A DNA stretch of 64,000 bases from Nocardia flavorosea NBRC 108225 (GTDB lineage Bacteria; Actinomycetota; Actinomycetes; Mycobacteriales; Mycobacteriaceae). Position numbers and translations under genes: made by a program. The stretch spans positions 62,001-126,000 of the forward strand of contig NZ_BDCG01000021.1 in NCBI RefSeq assembly GCF_001613385.1. The letters run 5' to 3'. Below, piece by piece: positions 25,836 through 34,106 of this stretch (the stretch's first letter is position 1; every line of letters starts with the position of its first letter). The notes below the pieces were generated by a model. It was not told the origin of the DNA. It searched no databases and worked only from the letters and a program-made list of their open reading frames with translations.

Positions 25836-26762
25836 TCAGACGGTGACGGAGCGCGAGGCCTCGACGACCTCGGTCAACATCGCCATCTCGGTTTCGTCCA
25901 GATCGGTCAGCGGTGGGCGCACCGGACCCGCATCGTGCCCGGTGAGTTTCATTCCGGCTTTCACAACGCTGACTGCGTATCCGGCCTTCCGGTCCCGGAT
26001 CGCGGTATAGGGCAGCACGACCTCGTCGAGCAGGCGGCGCACGGTATCCCGGTCTCCGGCGCGTACCGCCGCGTAGAAGTTCAGTGCGAATTCGGGCAGG
26101 AAGTTGAAGATGGCCGAACTGTAGGTGGTCACGCCCAGTTCCAGGTAGGGCAGCGCGAATGTCTCCGCCGTGGGCAGTCCGCCGATGTACACGAGCCGGT
26201 CGCCGAGCCGGGAGTGTATCCGGGTGATCGCCTCCAGGTCACCGATACCGTCCTTGTATCCGATCAGGTTCGGATGGGAATCGGCGAGCTCGGCGAGTGT
26301 TTCCGGCGTGTAGACCGCATTCGCCCGGCCGTAGACCACCACGCTCAGCGAGGTGGCTTCGCAGACCGCGCGCACATGGTTGCGCAGGCCGTTGGCCGAG
26401 GATTCGGTGAGATAAGGCGGGAACAGCAGCAGGCCGTCGGCACCGGCCGCTTCCGCGTCCCGGGCCATTTCGATGGCCTGGGCGGTGCCGTATCCGGCCG
26501 GGGCGAGTATCGGGGTGGATTCCGGCGCGCTCTCGGTGGCCGCACGTACCACCCGTCCGACCTCCTTCGGCGTCAGGGAGAAGAACTCTCCGGTGCCGCC
26601 CGCGGCGAACAGGCCGGCCACCTCGTACTTGCCGAGGCGGACGATGTTCTCCCGGTAGGCGGGCTCGTCGAACGCCAGATCCCCGGTGAAGTGGGTGACC
26701 GGGAACGACAACAGACCGGAGCCGAGCTGTTGGGCCAGTTCGGTCGGTGTGAGGGCGGACAT
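25836..26762 (-). CDS. kdgD: 5-dehydro-4-deoxyglucarate dehydratase
   Basis: 308 residues of the DHDPS/NAL TIM-barrel family. LLSFPVTHFTGDLAFDEPAY, LFAAGGTGEFFSLTPKEVG, LAPAGYGTAQAIEMARDAEA, the Schiff-base lysine in LIGYKDGIGDLEAI and YIGGLPTAETFALPYLELGV identify KdgD rather than DapA. It dehydrates and decarboxylates 5-keto-4-deoxyglucarate to 2-oxoglutarate semialdehyde. ATG 26762 has AGGAGG eight bases upstream. First gene of the minus-strand block and divergent from the LysR gene, which probably controls it. The upstream enzyme glucarate/galactarate dehydratase is not in the window, leaving the true entry substrate open; the related 1-pyrroline-4-hydroxy-2-carboxylate deaminase is the alternative. 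Confidence 0.9.
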   Translation of the reverse strand: MSALTPTELAQQLGSGLLSFPVTHFTGDLAFDEPAYRENIVRLGKYEVAGLFAAGGTGEFFSLTPKEVGRVVRAATESAPESTPILAPAGYGTAQAIEMARDAEAAGADGLLLFPPYLTESSANGLRNHVRAVCEATSLSVVVYGRANAVYTPETLAELADSHPNLIGYKDGIGDLEAITRIHSRLGDRLVYIGGLPTAETFALPYLELGVTTYSSAIFNFLPEFALNFYAAVRAGDRDTVRRLLDEVVLPYTAIRDRKAGYAVSVVKAGMKLTGHDAGPVRPPLTDLDETEMAMLTEVVEASRSVTV

Positions 26763-26826
26763 CAGGGCTTCCTCCTGCGCATAACGGCTGTTCGTCGGTG
26801 AATGCGACCACAGTAAGAAACCGGAG

Positions 26827-26860
26827 TGATGCATGTCCAACACTCTTTCCGCATGCATCA
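26827..26860. promoter_or_regulatory. Candidate LysR operator between kdgD and lysR
   Basis: Perfect 9-bp inverted repeat TGATGCATG / CATGCATCA with 16 bp between arms, midway in the 115-bp divergent region. Its symmetry and position fit a LysR-type site controlling both directions. Not a classic T-N11-A box. Confidence 0.6.
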
Positions 26861-26865
26861 ATACC

Positions 26866-26871
26866 TATTAT
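26866..26871 (+). promoter_or_regulatory. Candidate -10 element giving a leaderless lysR mRNA
   Basis: TATTAT lies seven bases before the GTG at 26878, so transcription would start at the first base of the start codon. No Shine-Dalgarno precedes that GTG, consistent with a leaderless message, which is common in actinobacteria. Confidence 0.4.
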
Positions 26872-26877
26872 GGATCG

Positions 26878-27786
26878 GTGTTTACGCTGAACCAGCTGGA
26901 AAGCTTTGTCGCCGTGGCCGAAACCCTGCACTACGGACGTGCGGCGGAACGACTGTCGATCAGCCAGCCGCCGTTGTCGCGCCGGATCCAGCTGCTCGAA
27001 CGTGAGCTGGGAGTCGAGTTGTTCGACCGAACCGGCCGCGCTGTCCGGCTCACCACCGCGGGCCGGTCCTTCCTCGGCGACGCCCGGCGCATCCTCGGGC
27101 TCTCGGAACAGGCGACGCTGACCGTGCGGCGGATCCCCACGGGGGAAACCGGAACAGTGGCGATGGGGTTCACCGCTTCCTCGGCGCATTCGGTGCTGGA
27201 CGCCTTCGTGGCAGCCGCCCGCACCCGGCTACCAGGCGTCGACCTGCTGCTTCGGGAACGGGTCTCCGGAACCCAGCTCGAGGAGTTGCGTTCCGGCGAA
27301 CTCGACCTGGTCCTGGTGCGGCCACCGGTCCGCGGCACCGAACTGGTGTATCGCCGGCTCTACCGGGAACCGCTGCTGGCCGCGATACCGGCCGAGCACC
27401 CTCTCGCCGCACCGGGCCACACACTGCATGTGCACGACCTCGACGGCGAACCCTTCGTCATGTACTCGCCGGCCGAGGCGCGCTACTTCTACGAAGTACT
27501 CGTCGGGGTATTCCGCAGCGCCGGGATCGCGCCTCGGTACGTCCAGCATCTCAGCCAGGTGCACACGATCCTGGCCCTGGTACGCGCCGGGCTCGGGCTC
27601 GCACTCGTCCCCCGGGCGGCCGAGGCATTCGGGCTCGACGGTGTCGTCCTGCGCCCGGTGCACGGGATCGACGGTGAACCGGTCGAACTCGTCGCCGCCT
27701 GGCGCGCCGACGACGACAACCCCGCGTTGCGCGCCATCCGGGAACTGCTGCTGGAAGTGGCCGACCACGGATTCTCGCGCAGATGA
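26878..27786 (+). CDS. LysR-family transcriptional regulator
   Basis: 302 residues. N-terminal winged HTH FTLNQLESFVAVAETLHYGRAAERLSISQPPLSRRIQLLERELGVELF (residues ~2-50, described as one motif region), then a linker helix and the periplasmic-binding-like effector domain (TVAMGFTASSAHSVLDAFV, LDLVLVRPPV, LVRAGLGLALVPRAAEAF). GTG 26878 places the HTH at the very N-terminus as in the family; an in-frame ATG at 26833 would add 15 residues lying within the operator. Divergent from kdgD, so the likely activator or repressor of the sugar-acid block; its inducer is probably a pathway intermediate (inference). Confidence 0.9.
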   Translation: MFTLNQLESFVAVAETLHYGRAAERLSISQPPLSRRIQLLERELGVELFDRTGRAVRLTTAGRSFLGDARRILGLSEQATLTVRRIPTGETGTVAMGFTASSAHSVLDAFVAAARTRLPGVDLLLRERVSGTQLEELRSGELDLVLVRPPVRGTELVYRRLYREPLLAAIPAEHPLAAPGHTLHVHDLDGEPFVMYSPAEARYFYEVLVGVFRSAGIAPRYVQHLSQVHTILALVRAGLGLALVPRAAEAFGLDGVVLRPVHGIDGEPVELVAAWRADDDNPALRAIRELLLEVADHGFSRR

Positions 27787-27801
27787 ATCCGGCGCGGCCG
27801 T

Positions 27802-28746
27802 TCAGGCGGTGGCAAATTCCGTCGCGGTGAGTTGTTCGGAGATTTCCCAGATACGAGCGGCATGCTCAGCGCTGCGCAGCGGCGGATACAGCCGTTGACC
27901 GGCGGGTGGGCCGCCGAGGTGCCCGAGCCCGCTCGGGCCGTAGAGGTGGCCGGGTTCGGCGGCGGGGTCGGTGGCGGCCATGAGCGCGGGTAGTGGGGCG
28001 GAGTCGACGGTGCCGAGCAGGATGCCGCGGGCGGAGAGCGCACGAATCAGGCGGACTCGGGGAGTGTCGCGGTCGCGGCCGAGTTCGGGACGAGCGGCCA
28101 GCAGGTTGGTGGGGGCTACTCCGGGGTGGGCGAGGTTGCTCGTGATACCCCAGCCGTGGGCCTTGCTGCGGTGGTCCAGTTCGAGCCCGAACAGGCCTAA
28201 TGCGATCTTCGACTGGCTGTAGGCACGCTCCCCGTTGTAGTCGCGTTCCCAGTTCAGGTCGTCCCAGTTGATCGCGCCGCGCCGCGCGGCGACGCTGATC
28301 TGCGAGGTCACGCGGGCGTGGCCGGCGCTCAGCAACGGCAGAATACGGCCCACGAGCGCGAAATGGCCGAGGTGGTTGGTGCCGAACTGAAGTTCGAACC
28401 CGTCGGCCGTGGCCTGCCGGTCCGGCGGGGTCATCACACCGGCATTGTTGATCAGCAGGTGGATGGGCCGGCCCTCCGTGCGCAGAGTGCGGCCGAGGGC
28501 CGCGACCGACGCCAGTGCGGAAAGGTCGAGGCTGCGCAGCGAAACCTTCGCATCCGGGTGCCGCTGGCGGATCCGCGCGAGCGCCTCCTCGCCTTTACGG
28601 AGATTCCGGACGGGCATGATCACCTCCGCCCCGGCCGCAGCCAGCCGCGCGGCCAGTACCGTCCCCATCCCGTCGCTGGCGCCGGTGACGAGCGCGCGTT
28701 TCCCGGACAAGTCGGGCACGGTGATATCGACGGGTCGGTATGGCAT
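27802..28746 (-). CDS. Short-chain dehydrogenase/reductase (WW-oxidoreductase-like)
   Basis: 314 residues. Coenzyme motif ALVTGASDGMGTVLA, NNAG motif LLINNAGVMTPP, catalytic serine in VTSQISVAARRG and YxxxK in RAYSQSKIALGLF. The later LAHPGVAPTNLL and loose C-terminus match the retinol-dehydrogenase/WWOX-like classical SDRs found widely in actinobacteria. Likely NADP(H)-dependent reduction of a lipophilic carbonyl; substrate not determinable. ATG 28746 has GGAG seven bases upstream. Divergent from the XRE regulator at 29025, a pairing typical of locally controlled SDRs. Confidence 0.9.
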   Translation of the reverse strand: MPYRPVDITVPDLSGKRALVTGASDGMGTVLAARLAAAGAEVIMPVRNLRKGEEALARIRQRHPDAKVSLRSLDLSALASVAALGRTLRTEGRPIHLLINNAGVMTPPDRQATADGFELQFGTNHLGHFALVGRILPLLSAGHARVTSQISVAARRGAINWDDLNWERDYNGERAYSQSKIALGLFGLELDHRSKAHGWGITSNLAHPGVAPTNLLAARPELGRDRDTPRVRLIRALSARGILLGTVDSAPLPALMAATDPAAEPGHLYGPSGLGHLGGPPAGQRLYPPLRSAEHAARIWEISEQLTATEFATA

Positions 28747-29024
28747 TGCTCTGCTCCTCGGATCCGGGGGGGAATGGGGCTCGCGCACAGCGCCCGGACC
28801 GTTCGCCGGTCCGCGGCGGGTATGTCATAAGCCTGGGACGAGGGAACGGCGATATCCAGGACCTCCCGATCACAGGCTCGGCGAGTCTCCCGGTCTGCGC
28901 GGGCCGGCGCACAACGCGCGCGCGGCCGTTCGGTATCGGGACGTAGCGGGGGATCGGCGAACCGTGGATACCGTGGCTCGGGGACGGTAGAAACAGGTCG
29001 GGACCCGGACGAGAAGGAGTTGCC

Positions 29025-29864
29025 GTGATCGATCGCAGCGGCCTGGCGGATTTCCTCCGCAACCGGCGTGCGGCACTGCAACCCGAAGATGTCGGTCTGC
29101 CGCGTGGTGCGCGGCGCCGGACCGCGGGATTGCGCCGCGAAGAGGTGGCCGCACTGTGCCATATGTCGGCCGACTACTACTCCCGGCTCGAACGGGAACG
29201 CGGCCCACAGCCGTCACCACAGATGCTCGGATCGATCGCGCAGGGCCTGCACCTCTCGCTCGACGAACGCGATCACCTGTTCCGTCTCGCCGGGCACACC
29301 CCACCCACGCGCGGGGTGATCAGCGAGCATGTCAGCCCCGGCCTGTTGCGCGTGCTCGACCGGCTGGACGACACACCCGCGGAGATCGTCACCGAACTGG
29401 GCGAAACTCTGCGGCAGTCCCGGATGGGTACTGCGCTGACCGGCGACCAGACCCGATACACCGGGCCCGCCCGCAGTATCGGCTACCGATGGTTCACCGA
29501 TCCCGCAACCCGGCAGCGCTACGCGCCGGAGGAACACGGGTTCCTCACCCGGATGTACGCCTCGGGACTGCGTGAGATCCTCACCCTCCGCGGGCCCCGT
29601 TCCCGCGCCGCGGAACTCGCCGACCTGCTGCTCGACCGCAGCGAGGAGTTCCGGCGGGTGTGGGAGGACCACGAGATCGGGATACGCCCTCGCGATATCA
29701 AGCGTTTCGTCCACCCCGAGGTCGGCGCCCTGGAACTCAACTGCCAGCGGTTGGTCGACCCGGGCCGGGCGCACGCACTACTCGTCTACACTGCCGTCCC
29801 CGGCAGCGAAAGCCACGAGAAACTGCGGATGCTGTCCGTGATCGGAGTACAGGCGTACGGCTGA
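29025..29864 (+). CDS. XRE-family regulator with MmyB-like ligand domain
   Basis: 279 residues. The N-terminal HTH_31 reads LADFLRNRRAAL, VGLPRGARRRTAGLRREEVAAL and MSADYYSRLERERGPQPSPQ, the standard MmyB/HTH_31 signature. The C-terminal ~180 residues are the PAS-like MmyB domain that binds fatty-acid-like ligands in characterised members. GTG 29025 has AAGGAG six bases upstream. Divergent from the SDR, whose expression it probably controls. Confidence 0.92.
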   Translation: MIDRSGLADFLRNRRAALQPEDVGLPRGARRRTAGLRREEVAALCHMSADYYSRLERERGPQPSPQMLGSIAQGLHLSLDERDHLFRLAGHTPPTRGVISEHVSPGLLRVLDRLDDTPAEIVTELGETLRQSRMGTALTGDQTRYTGPARSIGYRWFTDPATRQRYAPEEHGFLTRMYASGLREILTLRGPRSRAAELADLLLDRSEEFRRVWEDHEIGIRPRDIKRFVHPEVGALELNCQRLVDPGRAHALLVYTAVPGSESHEKLRMLSVIGVQAYG

Positions 29865-29902
29865 AGCCGCGCCCCCGCGCTCGACATCGTGACCCGCCCA
29901 TC

Positions 29903-29942
29903 GGTCCGGGGCGTTTACCGCCGGACTGGCTTTTTATTTTTT
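29903..29942 (+). terminator. Rho-independent terminator after the XRE gene
   Basis: Seven-base stem GGTCCGG / CCGGACT (one G-T pair) followed by a 12-base T-rich tract (TTTTTATTTTTT). It lies 39 bp after the stop and is one of the few T-tailed hairpins in this GC-rich window. Confidence 0.65.
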
Positions 29943-29994
29943 CTGACGTATGGTCGAAGTCAGTCGGATGGAACTTCGGAAAACAGGAGCGACA

Positions 29995-30117
29995 GTGGCT
30001 GACAAATCGCGCGGAAAATCGCTGAAGAAACCTTCGTCGACCATGAAGGAACGGCGGGCCGAGAAGCGCGAGCGGCAGGAGAACTCGACGGTTGTCGTGC
30101 GAAAGAGGAAGCGTTGA
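29995..30117 (+). CDS. 40-residue Lys/Arg-rich small protein
   Basis: GTG start with AGGAG six bases upstream. The sequence starts ADKSRGKSLKKPSSTMKER, continues RAEKREREQENSTVV-like and ends RKRKR. Over a third of residues are Lys or Arg and the pI would be extremely high. Small proteins with this KxLKKP...KERRAEKR pattern are recurrent hypothetical proteins in actinobacteria (from memory). Nucleic-acid or ribosome association is plausible but unproven. Stand-alone gene with a T-rich upstream region. Confidence 0.7.
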   Translation: MADKSRGKSLKKPSSTMKERRAEKRERQENSTVVVRKRKR

Positions 30118-30216
30118 CGGGTGTCTCGGGGAATCGCCGGGCCCGCGTTCGGCGTCGATACCGACCGGTTACGGGACGGAACGACGGATGAGCCCCTCCT
30201 GTGGAGGCGGCAAAGC

Positions 30217-30329
30217 GCGGCACATTTCACGGCCTTTACCGGCTGACCGTATTTATTTTTCGGGTCGTGCCTGATATTGCACGACGCGGCACAGTTCACG
30301 GCGATCGGCCGTGCAATTTTTATTTCGGG
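30217..30329. repeat. Imperfect tandem duplication upstream of the 30338 gene
   Basis: Copy 1 (30217-30264) and copy 2 (30286-30329) share GCGGCAC-N2-TTCACGGC at their start and a T-rich stretch ending TTCGGG at their end. Between them sits a 7-bp inverted repeat GTCGTGC / GCACGAC (30264-30270 and 30279-30285). This may be a duplicated promoter or regulator-binding region. Confidence 0.5.
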
Positions 30330-30337
30330 AGTAATAC

Positions 30338-30496
30338 ATGAATGCCTCAGGAATTGTGAACCGAAGAACCGACCGGGAATCCGGATTCAGCACGGCCGAG
30401 ATCAAGTCTCGAATCGAGGCGATGTTCGATGACCACACCTACCCCATACCCGCAGACAGGCCCGGCAGTCGTGATCGCGACGAAACCGAACCCTGA
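30338..30496 (+). CDS. 52-residue hypothetical protein overlapping the next gene
   Basis: ATG with GGGAG seven bases upstream opens NASGIVNRRTDRESGFSTAE then IKSRIEAMFDDHTYPIPADR and a short acidic end. The central EIKSRIEAMFDDH looks helical. No family is recognised. Its 3' 68 bases overlap the start of the 260-residue gene at 30429 in another frame, so the two may be translationally coupled. Confidence 0.55.
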   Translation: MNASGIVNRRTDRESGFSTAEIKSRIEAMFDDHTYPIPADRPGSRDRDETEP

Positions 30497-31211
30497 GGCA
30501 CGAACCGCATTCCGGCCGTGGCGCCGCACCTCCGACATTCCGGCGGTACCGGCCCCCGGGCGGTCCCTGGTCACCGAACGTCCGGCGGCCTTCGCCGACG
30601 CGATCCTCACCGAAATCAACCGCTGTGGTGTTCCGGCGAGTTACGCAGCGGCACCGAATATTCCGCGGTCGATGCTCGGGCCGCCCGCGGTTGCACAGCC
30701 CATCACCGTCGGAAGGCGGTCCGGCGCGGAAGCGATCGTTGTCGTGATCGATCGGTCGCTGGTCGACCACCTGTTCGGCAGGTCCGGGGATGGCCGGCCG
30801 AACAGGTGGTCACCTCTTCGGCCGGCGCCGCCGCGATCGTATGAAAACCTGCTGTGTGAGCAGGTGATCGCGACCGCGACCACGGTCGACGCCCGCCGCC
30901 TGCTCATCCTGTGCGACGCCGAGCAGGCCTCCAGGATCGAGCGGACACGCGCGATCCGCTGGGTTCGCGAAGTGGCGCACCGCATCGGCTACGAATGTTC
31001 GATCAACGGCCTGCTCGACCTCGGCACCTCGTACCTCATTCTGGTCGCCGATGTCGAGGCCGGTGCGGCCGCACGGTCGGTTGTCGATTGGTACCGGACC
31101 GGAAACGTCCGGTGCACCCGTATCGACGGCGGTGACAGGGGGTCCGGGACCGCCGTGATGGACCGACGGGCGACGGCGCGGGCGGACGAGGGAAACCATG
31201 GCCGCCGTTGA
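30429..31211 (+). CDS. Hypothetical protein, 260 residues
   Basis: Starts at an ATG preceded by GAGG eight bases upstream, inside the 3' end of the 52-residue ORF. The N-terminal ~80 residues are Pro/Arg-rich. Residues ~140-215 form a compact alpha/beta region (ENLLCEQVIATATTVDARRL, LLILCDAEQASRIERTRAIR, YECSINGLLDLGTSYLILVA). The tail is basic and disordered. No known motif; no membrane segment. The composition is coding-like throughout, so the gene is probably real. Confidence 0.55.
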   Translation: MTTPTPYPQTGPAVVIATKPNPEARTAFRPWRRTSDIPAVPAPGRSLVTERPAAFADAILTEINRCGVPASYAAAPNIPRSMLGPPAVAQPITVGRRSGAEAIVVVIDRSLVDHLFGRSGDGRPNRWSPLRPAPPRSYENLLCEQVIATATTVDARRLLILCDAEQASRIERTRAIRWVREVAHRIGYECSINGLLDLGTSYLILVADVEAGAAARSVVDWYRTGNVRCTRIDGGDRGSGTAVMDRRATARADEGNHGRR

Positions 31212-31389
31212 TCGGCGGACAGAGGGACGGTAGATTTCCGGTCATGCTTTTGTTCTTCGTGCGCCTGCGCCCCGAATAGTCGGCGCACTCCTGCGGCCCT
31301 CCGGGGCCGGACTCTATTCCGAACCGCCGAGAGTTGCGGGTAGACGTGTCGCCGACGGGTAGTGCACTTCTCCACGAAGGATTTTCACC

Positions 31390-32265
31390 ATGTCTGCGTA
31401 TCCCTCTGTCACTGCGTCCACGAGCCCGACTTTCGTTCTAGTGCACGGATCGGGCACCAGTTCGTTCATGTGGGCTCCCCTGCAACGTGAACTGGCGTTG
31501 CTCGGGTACCGCTCCTACGCCGTGGACCTCCCCGGTCACGGTCTCGAAGCCCAGTACCCGGTGGCGTATCAAGCACCGCAGGACTTGGCCGCGCTCGCCG
31601 ATACGGCGTCGATGCTGGCCGGCGTGACCCTCGACGACAACGTGGACCGCGTCGCCGAGGTGGTGACCCGGTTGCACGAGCACGGGCCGGTGATCCTGGT
31701 GGGCGCCAGCCTGGGCGGGGTCACCATCACCGCCACGGCCGACCGCCTCCCGGAACTCGTCGACGGGCTGGTGTACATCTCGGCGTGGGCGTGCACGACC
31801 CGGCCCAGCCCGGTGGCCTACATGTCCGAACCCGAGTTCGCGGACAGTCTGCTACCCGGTCTGGCCCCGTTGAACGTCGGCGACCCCGCAGTTCTCGGCG
31901 CCGGCCGCGCGAACTACCGGACAGCCGACCCGGAAATGCTGCGGGCGTTGAAGGAAGCCACGATGGCCGACCGATCGGACGTGGAATTCATGGCCTTCCT
32001 GAACATCCTGCAACCCGACGAGTCGATCGAGGTGATGGTCGCGCACGCCACCGCGAACCCCGCCACCTGGGGCCGGGTTCCGCGGAAATTCGTGCGGCTC
32101 ACCGCCGATCGATCCCTGCCCATCGCAATGCAGGACCGTATCATCGCCGACGCGGACGCCCTGACCCCGGACAACAAGTTCTCGGTGCATACGCTGGACA
32201 CCAGCCACGCCGGGTTCATCCACCACAGCGCCGAGGTCGCGCGGATGCTGACCGCGGCCGACTGA
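31390..32265 (+). CDS. Alpha/beta-fold hydrolase (esterase, EstC/methylesterase-like)
   Basis: 291 residues. Oxyanion strand FVLVHGSGTSSFMWAPLQRE, VDLPGHGLEAQ, nucleophile elbow VILVGASLGGVTITATADR (Ser in GASLGG) and the catalytic histidine in DTSHAGFIHHSAEVA. HGxGxxxxxW and the SHxxxxHxP-like end resemble the plant methylesterase/EstC group. Soluble; substrate unknown. Starts at an ATG after GAAGGA. A strong hairpin follows the stop. Confidence 0.88.
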   Translation: MSAYPSVTASTSPTFVLVHGSGTSSFMWAPLQRELALLGYRSYAVDLPGHGLEAQYPVAYQAPQDLAALADTASMLAGVTLDDNVDRVAEVVTRLHEHGPVILVGASLGGVTITATADRLPELVDGLVYISAWACTTRPSPVAYMSEPEFADSLLPGLAPLNVGDPAVLGAGRANYRTADPEMLRALKEATMADRSDVEFMAFLNILQPDESIEVMVAHATANPATWGRVPRKFVRLTADRSLPIAMQDRIIADADALTPDNKFSVHTLDTSHAGFIHHSAEVARMLTAAD

Positions 32266-32272
32266 TCGAGTA

Positions 32273-32307
32273 GGTGTTCGGTGTGGTCTGTGACCACACC
32301 GAACACC
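32273..32307. terminator. Hairpin terminator after the esterase
   Basis: Perfect 16-bp inverted repeat (arms GGTGTTCGGTGTGGTC and its complement) with a 3-base loop, starting 8 bp after the stop. No T-run; typical of the I-shaped terminators of high-GC actinobacteria. Confidence 0.75.
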
Positions 32308-32595
32308 GCATGGATCGAGAATGGCGCGCGGGTGGCGGCATCACATGCGTGGCAATACTCGGCTGGGTGAGTACTGTTCCCGCAGTGGAAAACCCGCGAC
32401 GCCGGACCCGGCACCTGGTTCAGTGATCCGACGAGCACGACCGTCGCCGTGTCCGATAACGAAAATTGCCGGTTCGCCGGGCGCAGGTCGCGCCCGGCGG
32501 TGGGCGACGGGCCGGCACACCGCCGACCGGACTCACACCAGCCGTGACGCGGTGGGATACGCGAACATTACTCATGGAATCGGGTATTGCTACGC

Positions 32596-33075
32596 ATGCG
32601 GTCCAGCGGTGTGCTGCGCGAGCGTAGGGATATGTTCAGTTCTTCAGCTCTCGAACGTCTTGCGCTTGTGGCGAGTCCGGCCGTCATCGCGGCACTGGTG
32701 ACCGGATGCCTCGCCCCCGGTCCCCCGGAAGAGGATATCGAAACGACTGTTCCGGCAACCACTACCGCGTCGGCCGAACCCACGGTATTCACCGAGCTTC
32801 CGAAACCGTCCGGTGCACCTGTCGGTACGGCGACAATGGAAGTGACAGGTGGCACCGGTCCGGCGACGGTCCGCTACTCGATCGACGGCGCGGCCGAGCA
32901 GGTCGAAACCGATGTGACGTTGCCGTGGACGAAGGACTACCCGGTCTACGACAGGGTCTCGTCCTACGTCAGCGCCGAGGGCGCATCGATGTGCACGATC
33001 ATCCTCGACGGCACCGAGTTGGTGGCTTTCCGGAGCGAAGCCGATCCGACGTGCCGCTTCGCCTACTGGGGCTGA
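32596..33075 (+). CDS. MmpS-like lipoprotein
   Basis: 159 residues. An arginine-bearing N-terminus, hydrophobic stretch and lipobox LVTGC (~residue 38) are followed by a Thr/Pro-rich linker. The C-terminal ~90-residue domain (MEVTGGTGPATVRYSIDG, VTLPWTKDYPVYDRV, CTIILDGTELV and a final CRFAYWG) resembles the beta-sandwich of MmpS accessory proteins of MmpL lipid exporters. MmpS proteins normally have a transmembrane anchor and an adjacent mmpL; here it is a lipoprotein and no mmpL is near. ATG 32596 or 32632; the ribosome site is weak for both. Confidence 0.65.
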   Translation: MRSSGVLRERRDMFSSSALERLALVASPAVIAALVTGCLAPGPPEEDIETTVPATTTASAEPTVFTELPKPSGAPVGTATMEVTGGTGPATVRYSIDGAAEQVETDVTLPWTKDYPVYDRVSSYVSAEGASMCTIILDGTELVAFRSEADPTCRFAYWG

Positions 33076-33126
33076 CCGATCAGCGGCGCCCGGTCGTCGT
33101 CACCGGCTGCCCGATACCGCGAACCG

Positions 33127-33867
33127 TCAGACCGTTCGGCCGAGATGCCGGGTGTAGAACTGCGCCATGGCGTGGTGCGCATAGTCGGGCAGCCGGTTGT
33201 GCCGGCCCGGGTAGACGTGCAGCGCTTTCTCTGTCGAGGCGAACGCTTCGAACAAGGTGAGGCTGGGGCGGGGATCGATTTCCGGGTCGTCCCACGAGAC
33301 CGTGAACTCGACCGGAACGGTGACCTGCTTCGCCGCCTCGATCAGGGCGTCGAATACGAGTATCGGCCCGAACGCCGCCGCAGTGATCCGCGGTTCGACG
33401 GTGAGCAGCCGCAGCCCGATCGCGGCTCCCAATGTGGCGCCGCCGTAGCCGACGGGCGCCTCGTTGCCGATCTCGGGCATTGCCTGCAGCGCGTCCAGGG
33501 TTGCCTGCCACTCCGGTATCGCGCGTTCGGCCAGCGAAAGGTTGAGTTCTTCGACGATCGGGGTCAGCGGTCGGCCCATGACTCGAGCCTGCTGCAAGGC
33601 CTCCACCAGTTGCCGGTCCTGCTCGTCGCGTGGCCGGCCACCGTGGCCGGGTGCGTTGATCGCCGCGACGGTGCACCCGCCGGCGAGCAGATGACGTGCA
33701 TTGGCGAGGAGCCCGGGTGCCCGTGTGTGCATACCGCCGCCGTGACCGAGCAGGATCAGCGGGCCGGGCGCCCCGGACTCCGGTGTCCAGAGCACACCGG
33801 TGATGTCGTCCAGGACGAGATCGCGTTCGACGACGTTGCCGGAGCGGGTTTCGGAGATGAATTGCAT
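33127..33867 (-). CDS. Alpha/beta-hydrolase homologue with Thr at the nucleophile position
   Basis: 246 residues, dienelactone-hydrolase-like: GVLWTPESGAPGPLILLGHG, HGGRPRDEQD, an elbow VGYGGATLGAAIGLRLL, SWDDPEIDPR with the acid residue and VYPGRHNRLPDYAHH with the histidine. In homologues the elbow reads GYxGxSMG; here the Ser position is Thr (ACA at 33433-33435, minus strand). The rest of the fold is intact. It could be a weak thermo- or Thr-dependent esterase or a non-catalytic binding protein. Stands alone between convergent and divergent neighbours. Confidence 0.8.
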   Translation of the reverse strand: MQFISETRSGNVVERDLVLDDITGVLWTPESGAPGPLILLGHGGGMHTRAPGLLANARHLLAGGCTVAAINAPGHGGRPRDEQDRQLVEALQQARVMGRPLTPIVEELNLSLAERAIPEWQATLDALQAMPEIGNEAPVGYGGATLGAAIGLRLLTVEPRITAAAFGPILVFDALIEAAKQVTVPVEFTVSWDDPEIDPRPSLTLFEAFASTEKALHVYPGRHNRLPDYAHHAMAQFYTRHLGRTV

Positions 33868-34106
33868 AACGATGCCTTTCGGGATTGCCTGAATCGAGGC
33901 GCTCCCGGCGACATCTATGTCATACGCCCGGCCGTGACTGATCAGGGAGCACCCATGGGGTTACAGCGAACACGGGACTCACCTCCTGAAATCTCTGCCA
34001 CGGCCGTCTGTCGGCGGCTCCGGAACGATAGCAACCCGGTGTGTACTCCACAAACCTTTTTCGATCTGCCGTTATGGCGTGCGGTGTGCCGATCGGATAG
34101 GGCGTG

